A stretch of DNA of 64,000 nt, taken from Stromatinia cepivora. Lineage: Eukaryota; Ascomycota; Leotiomycetes; Helotiales; Sclerotiniaceae. Location: assembly GCA_014898415.1 (NCBI GenBank), contig RCTD01000012.1:1426001-1490000 (forward strand), read 5' to 3'. Under the pieces are notes generated by a model. The model searched no databases, had not been told where the DNA came from, and saw nothing but the letters and a program-made list of their open reading frames with translations. Below, piece after piece: positions 37,480 through 49,260 of this stretch. The position numbers and the translations under genes are program-made. Positions within the stretch are counted from its first letter, which is position 1. Each line of letters opens with the position of its first letter.

Positions 37480-38250
37480 AATTATCTACAGCACATTACC
37501 CATATCCACCGCTTTCCGCCTTCCTCCTACCTATTACCCCTCTTCTCTCCTCTTTCTTTTCCTCATTCTTCCTCATTCTTCCTCTCCTTATCATTCTACT
37601 TTTCAATATCTTTCTCTACATTCCTAACAACTTCTTATACTCTCCTATTATCAATTATCCTTCTATTCTCTTTCCTCTCTATACTCAATCCCTCCTTCAC
37701 CCATTCTATCTCATCCCTTCCCTACTGTTTAAACCTACATCTCTCCTCCCTCCTTAATATCAAGCTTTCCCTCCCTTTCTCTCAATCTTTTCCATCTTAC
37801 TTCCGACTTCCTTATATATCTCCTTCCATCTCTCCTTTCCGCTCTTTTTCAATTACTTATATATTCCTCACATTTCAAAAACTCCTATCCTTATCCTTCC
37901 AGCCTTCTCAGTCTTCACATGCTCGCGCAACATAGCTAGCCCTTCCATCAACATTTTCTTTCAGCTCTTTTCACCTCCTCCTCCCGATCGTTCTCAACTT
38001 TTTCTCCGCCTTCTTTCTAGTCTTTTGGTCCTTCTATCTTCTAATTTCTTCCCAACTCGCCCAATTCTCATCTTTCTCCTTCTCCTTCTACTTTCGCTTC
38101 ATTTCTATTTTCTTCATCTCCTCCGCTATTTTTCCTTTCTCCCTATCCATCTCACTATCTATCGCCCTTTGCATTTCAGATTTTCTCTCGTCCCCCTTCT
38201 ATAATTCACCACTACTTGCCCAGCCTCGTCCCCCGGCCCTTTGAACAATC
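37480..38250 (+). other. Pyrimidine-rich tract
   Basis: Roughly 770 bases strongly biased to C and T on the plus strand (runs of TCCTC, CTTTCC, TTCTCC) with no coding frame. Fungal promoters and leaders often contain CT-rich tracts, but this length is unusual and no plus-strand gene follows. Confidence 0.6.
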
Positions 38251-38600
38251 AGGCGAGAATCAGTTATCTCGAATAACATAAAGTCAATCAATCCACTAAT
38301 TCTTTCCTACTCCCGCATTCATGAACTTTCAACTTTCAAGTAGTATTTTGATGAGGTTATGTATATTCCCCTGGGAATCTAACATTCTTGCTCTTGATAG
38401 AACATAATGATATTTACCCTCGAACAATCATCATACATCCTTCACTCATGTGTTTAAATCACATCTATTTCCTCACTATCAATATATTCGAGAAAAGTCT
38501 TCTGTATTATGACATCCCTATATGTACAAATGACTTTGTTCCATTGTACCATTGTGACACCCCTTTTGCAAATCCGGCCTCCAAAATACCCAGTGCTCCC

Positions 38601-38640
38601 TATGCTATGCTACGCTATGCCATGCCATGCCATGCTATGC
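38601..38640 (+). repeat. Pentamer array (TATGC/CATGC)n
   Basis: About eight imperfect 5-bp copies. Confidence 0.75.
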
Positions 38641-38727
38641 CTGTCCAATTTCTTGTGAGAAACGTAAAACTAAGTACTCCTGATTACTCTCTGAATATTC
38701 CTAGACAGATCTGGGTATCGTATTGAA

Positions 38728-40515
38728 TTAAAAAAGAAAGGTTATTGCAAAGACCATGAAAACGGTTGTTGGAGAAAAGTAGCTTCTAATTTGGTTCCCA
38801 CTCGAAGTATGAGTTGAGGTAGCAGATGCAGAAGATTGGACGGAAGCTGTTGGCGGTGCTTCTGGAAGCAGAGGAGTTAGCGTTGTTCCTGATTGGACGG
38901 TAGAGCCTGGGGAGTTTGTGTTGGGGAGAGGTTCGGAAGTGATTATTGTGGATCCAGGTCCAGGGGAAAGGATGGTGGTAGAATTAACAGTTAAAGTACC
39001 AGTGCTATCCATGGAAGTTTGTGTAGTAGGGATAGGAGTAAGAGTAGAGGTAAGCCCACCAGAAGAAGAGGTTGATGTTGCTGATGTAACACCATTTTTT
39101 TGCGCCAAACCTATAAGACTATTAGTATGTGAAGCAGAAACTGGTACGCAAAATAGACATACCCACACGGTCTTGATCAACGTCAAACAAGGCATATATG
39201 TTCTTGAAAAGAGTATCACCAATCAACCAAGAGTTCTTATCAACCACGGCTACACCATAGATATTACTAGTACAGACTCCATTCACTGAGGGTCCCACCC
39301 AATCTTTGGACGAAACGTTGTAAGTGACCCCAGAAAACGTAAATGACATAGACGTGGTAGTAGAACAAGGCACTGTCCATGTATTATTGTCTGTGGTAGT
39401 AGCATGAGGCACAAGTGCATGGAATGCCATTACATCTGATGGTTGCCCGAAGACATAAGATGTTCCACTATCGAGGTAGCCCAATCTTCCGGTAACACCA
39501 GCTTGAGTATCACCAAATCCCACGTTATCAAGAGGAATTGCCCAATGGTTTGGACCGTTCTTGGCGACACTGGTATAACTTAAACTGCCACTAAAGCGTG
39601 AAGTATCCGGAGCACCAAAATTGATTTCCCCAGTATTGATACCATCCGACGCACGATTTAGGTCCATTCCAAATACATTCGCCTTCAAAGCTTTCGAGCT
39701 AATAACTGTCTGTAAAAAATTGGGAACCGGACCAGTCTGTTGGGATAATCCTAGGATACCGGAGAATGGGAACGAATTAAACTGATCGCTAGTACGATTG
39801 GCAATTCCCAAAGTAAATGGGAAACTCATGCCAGAAAAGCTGATCGTGTCGGTGGCATATGTTCCAGTGACATGGCCGGATCCATACGCAATATTCAAAT
39901 CCATATCGACTGCCTTGTAGGTTGTAGAATTAGCTGCACCGAAAGAAGCTCGAGATTTGCATGCAGTAGATGTACAATCAGGACCCATAACCCAGCTTGA
40001 TCCAGCCCCCGTATCGAGCAACATTAATATAGGATCATTCTTACTTCCAAGCTCCACTTCAGCAAAATAGGAAAAATCGGTTCCAGTCTGCAAAATCCCC
40101 GCGCTGTTTGTCTGTGTAGGAACTGCCGCAGATTCAATTGATGATGATGTATCGTCATTCTTCACAAGAGTAGATCCACGCGTTTCAACTCTGGTAGCAT
40201 CAAGTCCCGTTCCGGGGTTGTATTTGCGAATAAGTCGATTTGTCAACTCTCGAATTTGAACATCTCTGGGTATATCGGCCTTACAATAATGAATTAGCCA
40301 AGTCAGTTTAGGTCAAGCCCATTTGGACTTACAGATGGAAGTTTTTGGATAAGCTTAAGGATAGCACTGCTCTCCCGACTCTCGATTTCTTTCTTGGTTG
40401 TGTCTGGGCAGTTCTTGTACAATTCGCAGGTATAATCTGGAAAGTAGGCGTAGAATGCCGAGGAAAATTGGAAAAGTGCAAATAATGCCAACAGGGCTAA
40501 TTTGAAGGACCACAT
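38728..40515 (-). CDS. GPI-anchored aspartic protease (yapsin-like)
   Basis: Three exons on the minus strand: 40333-40515, 39163-40279, 38728-39110 (560 aa), with introns of 53 and 52 bp. The second intron has a TACTAAT branch site. A signal peptide (residues 1-20, LALLALFALFQFSSA) leads into a propeptide. The pepsin fold has catalytic DTG at Asp150 (LLDTGAGSSWV) and DSG at Asp331 (YLDSGTSYV), with flap Tyr in AYGSGHVTG. A Ser/Thr-rich stalk of about 110 residues ends in a hydrophobic tail (TTVFMVFAITFLF), the pattern of a GPI-attachment signal. Family members (yapsins, OpsB/CtsD) process or shed proteins at the plasma membrane or cell wall; the substrate is not predictable here. Confidence 0.92.
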
Positions 40516-42776
40516 AATAGCTGATACAAGAAAGTATCTTAAGGAAGTGGAGTATCAAAGTTGAGTAACGGCCAAGCACTATCCTAATTCTCAAGTTATG
40601 AATTTCAAATGTGGCGCAAGAACTTTGAGAGATTGGGTATTTTGCAGAGGTGAATTCTCAACCAAACAAGAAATTGATTTTGGGTGATAGATTTGATTGC
40701 CTCGAGACTTAGGCTGTTGATTATGTTGGTGATGATAATATCCTCCGAGGGTAATTTGGATCTGAGATTGTCTCTTTGGTACAGTCAAATAGTTTGAACC
40801 ATCCATTGATAAATGTTTTGAGATGAGACCTGACACCGAGGACCGGACTCTCTTGTTTGTTTGATATTAAATATTATGATTGTAGTGTAATAAGAATAAG
40901 AATATGAAGAAAATTAAAATAATATCAAGCTGGTCAAAGACAGTAAAGTCCTCAACTGTGCTTGTTACAATGAATATGTATGAAGGTTTAGAAGGAAAAA
41001 AGACAAAATTTGTGAATGTCAAATTGCGGGACCAGTATGGCAGATTGAAGATAAGAAAAATGTCCCCTCCAAAGAACTTCAATATGAATCCAATTTGCTA
41101 AAACAAAAAGGAAAGGCCAGAATCAATGAAGATATTCGGAATGTCTTGAAATAAGGTAAGGAAGAGAGACGGTGGAGGGGGAAGAGCGGAAGAGGAGAAG
41201 AAGGGGTTAAAAAGAGGATGAAGTTGGTTGAAAGTTGAAGGAAAGAAGGAAAGAAGAAGGTTACATTGCTTGGCTCATCTTTGGCTTGGCTTAAGCTTGG
41301 CTTGCTTGCTTTGCTACTTAGATTGCTCTTGCTTTGCTCTTGCTTTGCTCCTGCTTTGCTTTGCTTTGCTTTGCTTTGCTTCGCTTTGCTTTGCTTTGCA
41401 TACTTTAACATCCGAAGGTTACAATGTGGAAGGAAATCTCTAGTTTAGTGTCTGTTCCTGGAAACTAAGCATAGGCTAAATTCTAAATAGGTTAAGCTTA
41501 TCCATTTATTTGACGATCATTGATTTTTGTTGCTCCATTTATAGTACAAAATTCATGACCCTTTTTAGATCTTTTCATCAGGGGTTAAAAGATCTGCTTT
41601 AGTGTAGGTGGTTACCAACCGCATCTGTGAGACTTGAGAAGAAAAGCCTTGACAAAAGTCTTGGGCCTCGGCAGATTTCATTCAATCCGCTCAAATCATC
41701 CAAGGAAATGGTGTTAATATCATCATCCTCATCATCAGGAGTTTGTTAGTTACTCCTCACCTCCTTCCTGATTGAGGGGAAAGGAGCTCATCCCTCCTGC
41801 ATGTTACAGCAGGGCAAAAAGAGCGATGAGTGAGTGAGTGAGTTAAGTGAATGACAAAGAAAAATGCAGTCAGAAATCACAGCTCCGAAGAACCCGCTTA
41901 TTGATATTCCGAACTTCTAGAAGATTATTGGCGGCTTTTGTCTTTAGAGATTACAACTAAATTCAGCCAAAACTAACCCAGCTTACTGATACATAAAAAG
42001 TTAATACTGGTAAGCCAATCATAACTTTTGGAAGGTGGAAATTTCCCAAATTAGGTACGATATATCGATATATCGCCGTCTGTACTGAACGCCACATTAT
42101 GTATCCGAGGGAAAAGTTCATTAGATGGGAAAGCCACTTTTCTTAGACCCTCCCATTAAAGAATTCGAGACTGTTCGAAATTTTTTAATCTTATAACTCA
42201 TCAAAATTCTGAAACATAGATGTTCATCTATATTACGAGTCACCAGTGCGTCCCATTCCATCGTAATGATGTCCATACAGTGAGTGAGAGAAAGTCATTC
42301 TTTTCTTAGCCTTCCATTTTGATTGTCATATTGATATTTCTTTTCGTATGCTGGCCGAGACCAGCCGAATATGTATTGCTGCCCCAAAAAGCCATGTTTA
42401 TGTTACACCTGTGGCGCAAACTAGTTTTGGTGCCGTTGTGGATCCCGCATAAATGTTTCACGGCAGGGGCCCCTATTTTGGAAGACATTGGTGGGTCTGT
42501 TAACGGCCTCAATTGTTGGGAAACTCTCGAGGCATTGCAATACGGGTTTGTTGATGTTTTATTATTTTCAATCAAACAACAGTCACAACAATCACGGGAT
42601 AGTTAATCACCCTTCCATCGTCCCGTCGAAATCCTGATGCCCGGCCACCAAAAGGTCTGACGTCTAACTCCACATTGAGAAACCCCCGCCTTGGCTTAGT
42701 TGGACAAACGGCTGTTCAAAGAGGCTCATTGCATTCCAGATGTCTTATGCTGGAGTCTTGAAACGTTGTGTCTTGA
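40516..42776. other. Intergenic region
   Basis: 2.3 kb upstream of the aspartic protease and downstream of the prenyltransferase-repeat gene. Contains the CTTTG array at 41330-41400 and a palindrome GATATATCGATATATC near 42059-42074. Frames near 42306-42606 lack a plausible start and motif. Confidence 0.5.
41330..41400 (+). repeat. Pentamer array (CTTTG)n
   Basis: About 12 near-perfect copies of CTTTG (GCTTT phase), with looser GCTTGGCTT units just before it (41275-41330). Confidence 0.85.
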
Positions 42777-43811
42777 TCAATGAGTAGACTGGGTTTTCTG
42801 TCCATATCCCAGATACCACTCATACGCAGATAGGGCTATTCGTCGACCTCTAGGATCATCCAAGGAGTTTTTCAAATCTTCCAATGTCTTCAAAAAGGCG
42901 GATCTCCACTTCTCTGTTATATCTCCAGATGCCACCAAAGTCCTGAGAAATACCCATAAGGATTCCTCTTTCCATCTCAATGAAATTGCCATCCCAAGAA
43001 CTTCTTCACATATCAAGGACTTTTGGACCACCAAACCTGGCGCGTTCATAAATGTAGGAGAAGATAGACAAAATAACAGGAAAGACCACCCTGAGGTATC
43101 TCCTGGATGCTTCAAACACCACTTCTTTACATTGTCTATGATGGCAAGGTAGGTAGAAGTTTGAAGTCCACCTTCTACCGATTTCACCAGCCACCTCATG
43201 TGAGACCATGCGTAGTAGTTTCGAGGGTGCCTTTCAGCTGCCACCATGACAATTGGTTCAAGATCCCGAGGTACATCAAGGGGTAGATGCATAGACTGAC
43301 GAAACTCAAGAAGCCATCTCCTATGGCTCCAAAGCGTTGGCGATTTTGTATGACGATTGAGATGAGATGTTAGAAGACTATCGATGAAATATAGTTCCCT
43401 CCCTAGAACCTTTTCAAGCTCACTTGAAGATAGGTTTCGGATATTCTGTATAAGTCGTTTTCGGGCGTTACACGCCGTTAAATGTTCCGAATCGGTAAGA
43501 AGAATGACAGAAGTAGCATCCCGAACTTCCTGTGAATGCTCGGGACCCAGATCTTTGAACTTGAAGAACACTTGTCGTGCAACAACAAATGCTTGAATAA
43601 GTTTCGTTTTCGGTATCCCAACGCTGTTCTCGAGAACGAATGTATTGATATTTTCTGGACCTTTCCCGAGAAGTTCAAAGTCTAACAGTTTGTGGGTGGA
43701 AGTATAGGAACTGGTATGGGAGTTGAATATTTCCACAATATCAGTGTAAACTTTTTGAGAATCCCTAGCATTAATAGATGCTTTTGCATCTTGATCAAGG
43801 GCTCTTGACAT
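42777..43811 (-). CDS. Protein prenyltransferase alpha-subunit repeat protein (PTAR1-like)
   Basis: Single exon, 344 aa from the ATG at 43811. PPTA repeats are visible: LWSHRRWLLEF (about residues 170-180) and YYAWSHMRWLVKS (about 210-222), followed by KHPGDTSGWSFLLF. The helical repeats pack as in farnesyl/geranylgeranyl transferase alpha subunits. Divergence from classical Ram2/Bet4 favours the PTAR1-type group; human PTAR1 is the alpha subunit of GGTase-III, which doubly prenylates the SNARE Ykt6. The open frame continues upstream to 44189, but that part is Cys-rich, lacks repeat character and runs into the GET1 start region, so I prefer MSRALDQD. It shares a 334-bp divergent promoter with GET1. 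Confidence 0.75.
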   Translation of the reverse strand: MSRALDQDAKASINARDSQKVYTDIVEIFNSHTSSYTSTHKLLDFELLGKGPENINTFVLENSVGIPKTKLIQAFVVARQVFFKFKDLGPEHSQEVRDATSVILLTDSEHLTACNARKRLIQNIRNLSSSELEKVLGRELYFIDSLLTSHLNRHTKSPTLWSHRRWLLEFRQSMHLPLDVPRDLEPIVMVAAERHPRNYYAWSHMRWLVKSVEGGLQTSTYLAIIDNVKKWCLKHPGDTSGWSFLLFCLSSPTFMNAPGLVVQKSLICEEVLGMAISLRWKEESLWVFLRTLVASGDITEKWRSAFLKTLEDLKNSLDDPRGRRIALSAYEWYLGYGQKTQSTH

Positions 43812-44145
43812 GATGCTAAAGTTTAGAGTGCTACAGTTTTTGGCATCATTCAAATGATACTCATCTGGTTCAAAAGATTGATCAGGCAGAACAAATTCTA
43901 ATGAATATTCATTAGATGTTGTTAACATTAGTCTCCATTCCAGAAACGTCAATTCAATTGTCACTGTACTCGTGATGACCTCAACATGGTCCGTGCATGT
44001 ATAGCTTTCATCCACCATACAAATTATGATGAGTCCAACAAGGCAGGCCACCATTAAACGGCCACGACACATTTCCAAAAAACAACATATTTTGGAAGTT
44101 TTCACAGAAAGGAGCAGTCGATTTCGACTGAACAGCTTTGCCACC
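43812..44145. promoter_or_regulatory. Divergent promoter between the PPTA-repeat gene and GET1
   Basis: 334 bp separate the two starts, so both promoters must lie here. No specific factor site is claimed. Confidence 0.5.
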
Positions 44146-44958
44146 ATGCCGTCTCTGCTATTCACATGCTTCCTCGTACAGCTGCTCATTCACCTTGTCA
44201 ATACCTTTGGCGCAGCTACAATCAATAATCTAGTAAGCTCTCTTATCCTATCCCTCCCCTTCGCGGGTTTCCTATACTCTCTATATCCTTTTTCAATGAT
44301 GTAGCTAACACATCCTAGTTATGGAACCTCTACAATATGCTCCCAACCCCAACTTCGCAATCTGCGGGCGAACAAAAGAAATTGAAGCGAGAATATATGA
44401 AAGTGCGTCAAGAAATGAATGCTACGAGTAGTCAAGATGAATTTGCCAAATGGGCAAAATTACGCAGACAGCATGACAAGTTATATGATCAGCTGGAGAA
44501 ATCAAGTACGTCACTTTCTTCTCTCCTAGCCTACAGATTTCATCATCAAGTGACTCAAAACTAATATCTCACTCACAGAATCCTCTCTTGATTCCACCAA
44601 ATCCAGTTTCGATACCTCGGTTTCTACACTCCGCTGGTTGGGCACAAATGGTTTACGCATGTTATTACAATTTTGGTTTTCTAAGCAAGCTATGTTTTGG
44701 TTACCTAAAGGATGGTTTCCTTATTACGCGGAGTGGTTGTTGAGTTTCCCAAGAGCACCATTGGGAAGTATCAGTATACAAGCATGGACACTTGCATGCG
44801 CAGCTGTAGTTTTGTTGGTCAGTGATGCTTTGGTGGCAGTGGTTGCGTTGGTTTGGGGAGCACAAACTGGTGTTCAAGACCAGAAGGCGAAGAAGATGGA
44901 GGAGCCTCTGAAAGCTGGTGGACAAGGTGCGGAGAAGGCTGGGAAGAAAGAGTTGTGA
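44146..44958 (+). CDS. GET1: GET complex subunit GET1 (WRB homologue)
   Basis: Three exons: 44146-44232, 44319-44505, 44579-44958 (217 aa). The start has a strong context, GCCACCATGC. There is one N-terminal membrane segment (residues 3-25), then a cytosolic coiled coil (about 38-90: EQKKLKREYMKVRQEMN, FAKWAKLRRQHDKL) that binds the Get3 ATPase. Two C-terminal membrane segments follow (around 105-130 and 170-195). The C-terminus is lysine-rich. Get1 with Get2 is the ER receptor that releases tail-anchored proteins from Get3 for insertion. Length and topology match fungal Get1. Confidence 0.93.
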
Positions 44959-45670
44959 GGTTCATAATTCTGGACACGTATATACTTTAACGAATATAAT
45001 GGTTGTACGAACATTTCTACATTTTTACAAAACATGATGATACGGTATAAGGGATGTCTCTCAACAATTAAGACGCAAAGATCCTCATAGCTAACGCTGA
45101 GATCATGCAACACGAGTGAGATGACTCTTGGCAGAGTACTTGGGGCTTAATCTGGGCATACTTTTTGACTGTGAGAGACCATTGAGAAAAAGGTCGCCAA
45201 AGCTTCGAAAGTGCCACTACTTGTGTAGCAGATTAATACTGTACCTATTTGTTTCCGCGGAAAGACATTGTAATCCGATAATGAGCACATGTAAGAGAAC
45301 AAAATCATATTCTCGTGCGCGCACATGCTGTTCAAAGTCCAGGTAACTCATACTTGAGTTTGGCTGTTTCGTGGTTGTTGTTGTTGTTGTTATCTAGAAG
45401 AAAAATTTCAGAAAATTTATTTTAGGAAATGTTTTGAGGCTCCACACTAAGATGCACGCTAATGTGAGCTAGACTATCTACAGCCACCGCCTTTGTCTAT
45501 TGTTCATTATTCATGATTCTGCCTCCTTCGATTATCTTATCGTGAACGTGTTCTGAAGAAACTGAAGAAATTGAAGAAACTGAAGAAATTGAAGAAAGAG
45601 ATTCAAACCCTCAGTCACATCATATCAAATTAATGATTGTTGTGAAAACTTGAGCTTCGCACGTATTATC
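44959..45670. other. Spacer downstream of GET1
   Basis: No gene supported. Contains a short (GTT)n run near 45373-45390 and the 9-bp array at 45553-45598. Confidence 0.5.
45553..45598 (+). repeat. 9-bp tandem repeat
   Basis: About five copies of GAAGAAACT/GAAGAAATT just upstream of the membrane protein gene. Confidence 0.8.
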
Positions 45671-46812
45671 ATGGTAGGGATCTCGTTTGGGACGTATGTA
45701 TTCTTCTTTTTACTTTTAGTTCTAGTTACACTCTCCAAGGCTCGCAGGATCACAGGCTCTAGGCTCATAAACTAACTTACCGATAGTGCAAAGTCCATTC
45801 TATTATTCGCTGGACCAATTCTTTTACCCAAAGCAATTGGTTATTATCGATCCCAGCGCGCAGCACCTCAAGCCCATGGTCTCACAATTCGACCCGTTCC
45901 TCCAAATGTTTCTCGCGCTCTTACATCCTCTTCATTACCTCGCTCGCCTTTCTCATAAAAACCTTCCCTATATTCACCACTCCCTCCCTCTTTACACTCA
46001 CTCAATCCCGCCTACTTATCCCCACCGACGTCCTCTTTACCCGTCTCCATGCTCTACGTCCCAATGGTTTCACTCCGCAGGATGAATCCCTGCGAAGTAC
46101 ATTTGCGAGTCGAGAGATGCGACTCTTGTATCTAAAATTCGGTCCAGAAATCATTACGGAATGTCCTTTCTGCAACCCGGAAGATCCAGCATCCTACTTA
46201 TACTACTCCATCTTGTCCATTATCATACCGCATCTCTTCAATCTCTGCATTATCGCCCTCGCAACCAGTAATCTCTTTATTGGAAAAGAAACAAATATCT
46301 GGCGAGGAAAAGCTACCATTTTAGCGGGTGCGATCGCTGTTTTCGATATCTTTATCGTCGCACGGTGGAACCATTCAAATAATTCCACTGCTCAGAGACT
46401 TGAAGATATCGATCACTTTTACTGGAATATGCAGCTTTATCGCAACATAGCACTAGCAGCTTTCGACGGTCTCGTAGGTTGGTGTTTGTATTTATCTTCC
46501 ACCAATCGAGCGTTCCTCGCTCCACCTACTACAGCAGAGAAAATAGAAACCACGACGAGAATTATAGAACAAGCGAGAGGGAAATTGAACGGGGTAGCAT
46601 TAATGCGTAATGCGACGGTAAGAGATAAAGAGTTGAGGAAACTAGTAGAAGAATATTGGGTGAGGGAGTCGACTGTTATGAGAGAGGTACTAGAGACAAG
46701 AGAGGTAGTAGATGGGGTTAGGAATGCGTTAGATGGTAGACTTGATTTGGTTGCGGTGCAGAGAGATGCGGAAGGATTTACAGAGGCTGTTCTTGGAGGC
46801 GGGGGAATGTAA
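45671..46812 (+). CDS. Multi-pass membrane protein, uncharacterised fungal family, probable frameshift
   Basis: Exon 1 is 45671-45693 (MVGISFGT). A 93-bp GT-AG intron follows and exon 2 starts at 45787 with SAKSILLFAGPILLPKAIGYYRSQ. The frame ends early at a TAA near 45956. The frame that should follow, ILFITSLAFLIKTFPIF onward, opens at 45925 and runs intact to 46812. It contains TQSRLLIPTDVLFTRL, FCNPEDPASYLYYS, several membrane segments and a helical C-terminus. A single missing base at 45922-45925 (CTTACATCC where CTTAACATCC would restore frame) explains it. Downstream of the break there are about four membrane helices, and the CPFC pair could bind metal or form a disulfide. No function is known to me. 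It may be a pseudogene in this strain or a sequence error. Confidence 0.65.
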
Positions 46813-47741
46813 TTGCGTGAATTTTATGGCACATGTTACATGCTGTATAGGTATGTTTTCGATACTATTATGAACTGTATATTTACCAATACATTATTAT
46901 CGGCCGTTTTAATCATTGCAAATAAATAAATTGGGCTAAAAAGCTATATCCTACTGTATAAATTACTAGGTAATCTTCCCCCATCTTCACTCTTCACTCT
47001 TCCTGACCACCCCTTCATTTCGCAAATCCACATACCTACCTATTCTTAATAAACAAAGATGAGAGAGATCATCATTTGCAATCCTGTACAACGTACGTGG
47101 TTAATCTACTCAAGCCTCGATCGTTCCCATCCATAATTTCACATATAAACCCTCCTTAGGTAACCTTGGTAAAAAAAAAATTCTCGATTTTATTATATAA
47201 ATAATGGATAGGTAGGTAGGTAGATAGGAACTTTAATGCATTTATTTATCATTTTTCATGGGATGAATATATGTGTATATGTATGACTGAGATATGTATA
47301 ACTACTAAACTAATATGTTGTGTGAAAATATCAAAATATCAAAATATTTCCCTCCTAACCCAACAAACATTTCTTCATTTATGGCTACGTCGCTGGGCTG
47401 CGGAGCCGCTGCCAGATGGTTGGAATTGCTTGTGAACAGGAGATCCCTCTCTCGACATCTTAAAAATTAGATCTCTTGATTCAGAACTCTCGCTTCTATT
47501 TCTGTTTCTGTTTCTACCTCCTTTATTTTCGTTCCCTGCGTGAAAATATATATACCCATCACCGCGACCAATTTATGATCGTAAGGATGGATGAATTTTT
47601 TATCCGGTTCCATTTTGGCTTCTTTGCTCCCGTGATACACCACTTTCTATCCTCCCTCTCTAGATCCGGAACTTGCCCCCTCCATTTCTCCTCCGTATAT
47701 CCTTGCTTTTTATCACTATTCTGCCTCTCACTTTCCCTCAT
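46813..47741. other. Spacer
   Basis: AT-rich 3' region, then CT-rich sequence. No recognisable gene. Confidence 0.5.
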
Positions 47742-48257
47742 CTAAGCCCCATACATCATTCCCCACAATCCCACCCCTTCTTCCTCCCCCCTAATTTCCC
47801 TTCCTCGTCTATTTATCCCCTCCATTTCATCTCTTGAAATCGAACAAATTCGTGTAATTTCACATCCACTTCTCTCCCTCTCATCTCCATAATCGCTCAT
47901 CAATCCCGCTTGATATAAACCATAACTTGCATTTGCGCCTTGAAAGCCATTAGTCATATCATCCTTAGAAAATGAAGAAGAGGGTATAGATGAAATAGCT
48001 CCAACAGGGGGATAACCATCGCATTTATCTCCATCACCCCCTCGATGTCCATCCTCAGACCTACATCTCTGTATCCTCTCCATCCTAGCCGCCTTTACAA
48101 AAACATCCTGCTCAGCTTTATTCATAGGATCCCAATACCTTGGATCCCCTGGTGCATAAATCGTCAAATCACTAATCTCCAAAGATTTCTGATCACGACT
48201 AATCCATCCATCCGGCGTATTATTCACTCCGACTGTGGAATCATCATCCCTTCTCAT
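47742..48257 (-). CDS. Hypothetical protein (171 aa), 5' structure unresolved
   Basis: Minus-strand frame MRRDDDSTVGVNN leads to a likely folded block (GWISRDQKSLEISDLTIYAPGDPRYWDP, AEQDVFVKAARMERIQRC), then a Ser/Gly-rich tail ending GLWGMMYGA. Its ATG overlaps the TGA of another minus-strand frame (48595-48254) as ATGA. A third frame nearby (about 48810-48480) reads as polar, Lys/Ser-rich protein. The gene probably has 5' exons in 48260-48830 that I cannot join with confidence. No family is recognised. Confidence 0.4.
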   Translation of the reverse strand: MRRDDDSTVGVNNTPDGWISRDQKSLEISDLTIYAPGDPRYWDPMNKAEQDVFVKAARMERIQRCRSEDGHRGGDGDKCDGYPPVGAISSIPSSSFSKDDMTNGFQGANASYGLYQAGLMSDYGDERERSGCEITRICSISRDEMEGINRRGREIRGEEEGVGLWGMMYGA

Positions 48258-48595
48258 CTTTTCCGATAATCAAGACGAGGGCAATATTCCCTCAGAAGAA
48301 CTTTAACCCAAAGACCCGCATCAGTATCAGTACACCCACTCCCACTCCCATCCTTTTTCTCAGCATCAAAGAAGTACTGATGAAGCGGGGTATATCGCAG
48401 GGTTTGTACAGATACCATATCTCCATCTCCCAACGAATTGATGTGATGATGCAAGAGTAATTTTCGAAAGGAAAGGGAAGAGAGGAAAGAAGTTATCGGC
48501 GAGACTTCGATGGGAGTTGTTTGTGCTTTTTTTTGGCTCGGGTCTTTTGTTCGGATGTGCTCATATTCCTGTTTATACCCGCCCATAATCCACAT
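48254..48595 (-). CDS. Possible 5' part of the 47742-48257 gene
   Basis: The frame contains SFLSSLSFRKLLLHHHINSLGDG, then TLRYTPLHQYFFDAEKK and LWVKVLLREYCPRLDYRKR. It ends in TGA overlapping the next start. It could be an upstream exon, a frameshifted part of the same gene, or intronic. Low support. Confidence 0.25.
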   Translation of the reverse strand: MWIMGGYKQEYEHIRTKDPSQKKAQTTPIEVSPITSFLSSLSFRKLLLHHHINSLGDGDMVSVQTLRYTPLHQYFFDAEKKDGSGSGCTDTDAGLWVKVLLREYCPRLDYRKR

Positions 48596-49260
48596 CTCTT
48601 GCTTGACTCCTCATCTTCCTTTTCGCTCGTTGAGGATGAAGTTTGAATGCCTTGGGATTCAGCAGTAGGAGGAGGACTGGGAGAATCGGGGGGTGATGGG
48701 GCATGATGGTGTTGGTTGAGACATTGCTTTCTAGTTTCCCTGTGTGTTTTGTGTGTATTCAGCTTAAAGGAATTTTTGGATTTTCTAGAAAAGGATGAGA
48801 TAGTTGGGAATTGCTGAAGAAGAATGAATACTCATCCTACGAACTCATTTTACATGCCCCATGAGTAGAGTTGCGGAAATGGAAGGCTGCCATTCTACCA
48901 AGTACAAATCACGACAACGACAAATGAGCCTCTCACCATTATGCGCAAGAATGATGAAACAATGACACATGCAAGCAAACAGACAATGTAGCCAAGAAAC
49001 CTGAGTGTTGAAATTTTCCTTGAACAACATCATTTTGGCGATAATAAGACAACCAAATCTCCTTATGCTGTTTGTTCCAAAATGAGAAAGAATGGAATCA
49101 GGACCAACTCCATGAAGAAAACCCTCCTGGCATAACAATTCGCAAAAAGAATCATGAAAACCATGACAACACCTTAGCATCGCTCCCAGGAAACGCCCAT
49201 GCAATGTAGCTAATATACACCTAAATCTATTCCACAAAGTAAAAAGCCTATCCTAATATC

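Larger units (their letters stand above)
34923..38727. other. Long gene-poor region
   Basis: 3.8 kb with no intact gene. It includes a vestigial coding patch near 35780-36060, AT-rich sequence around 36700-37330 and a pyrimidine-rich tract at 37480-38250. A TATGC-type array lies at 38601-38640. Confidence 0.5.

Noticed and set aside
41079..41448. Lys/Ala/Gln-rich and Leu/Cys-rich frames
   Set aside because: Products of the CTTTG pentamer array.
42306..42606. Overlapping frames on both strands
   Set aside because: The plus frame lacks an ATG start; neither resembles a known family.
43812..44189. N-terminal extension of the PPTA-repeat protein
   Set aside because: It would overlap the GET1 start region and has no repeat or conserved character; MSRALDQD is a better start.
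48845..49237. 130-aa Cys/His-rich minus-strand frame
   Set aside because: Lies just past the RUD3 stop, in its likely 3' UTR; no motif pattern consistent with a zinc protein and no promoter space.
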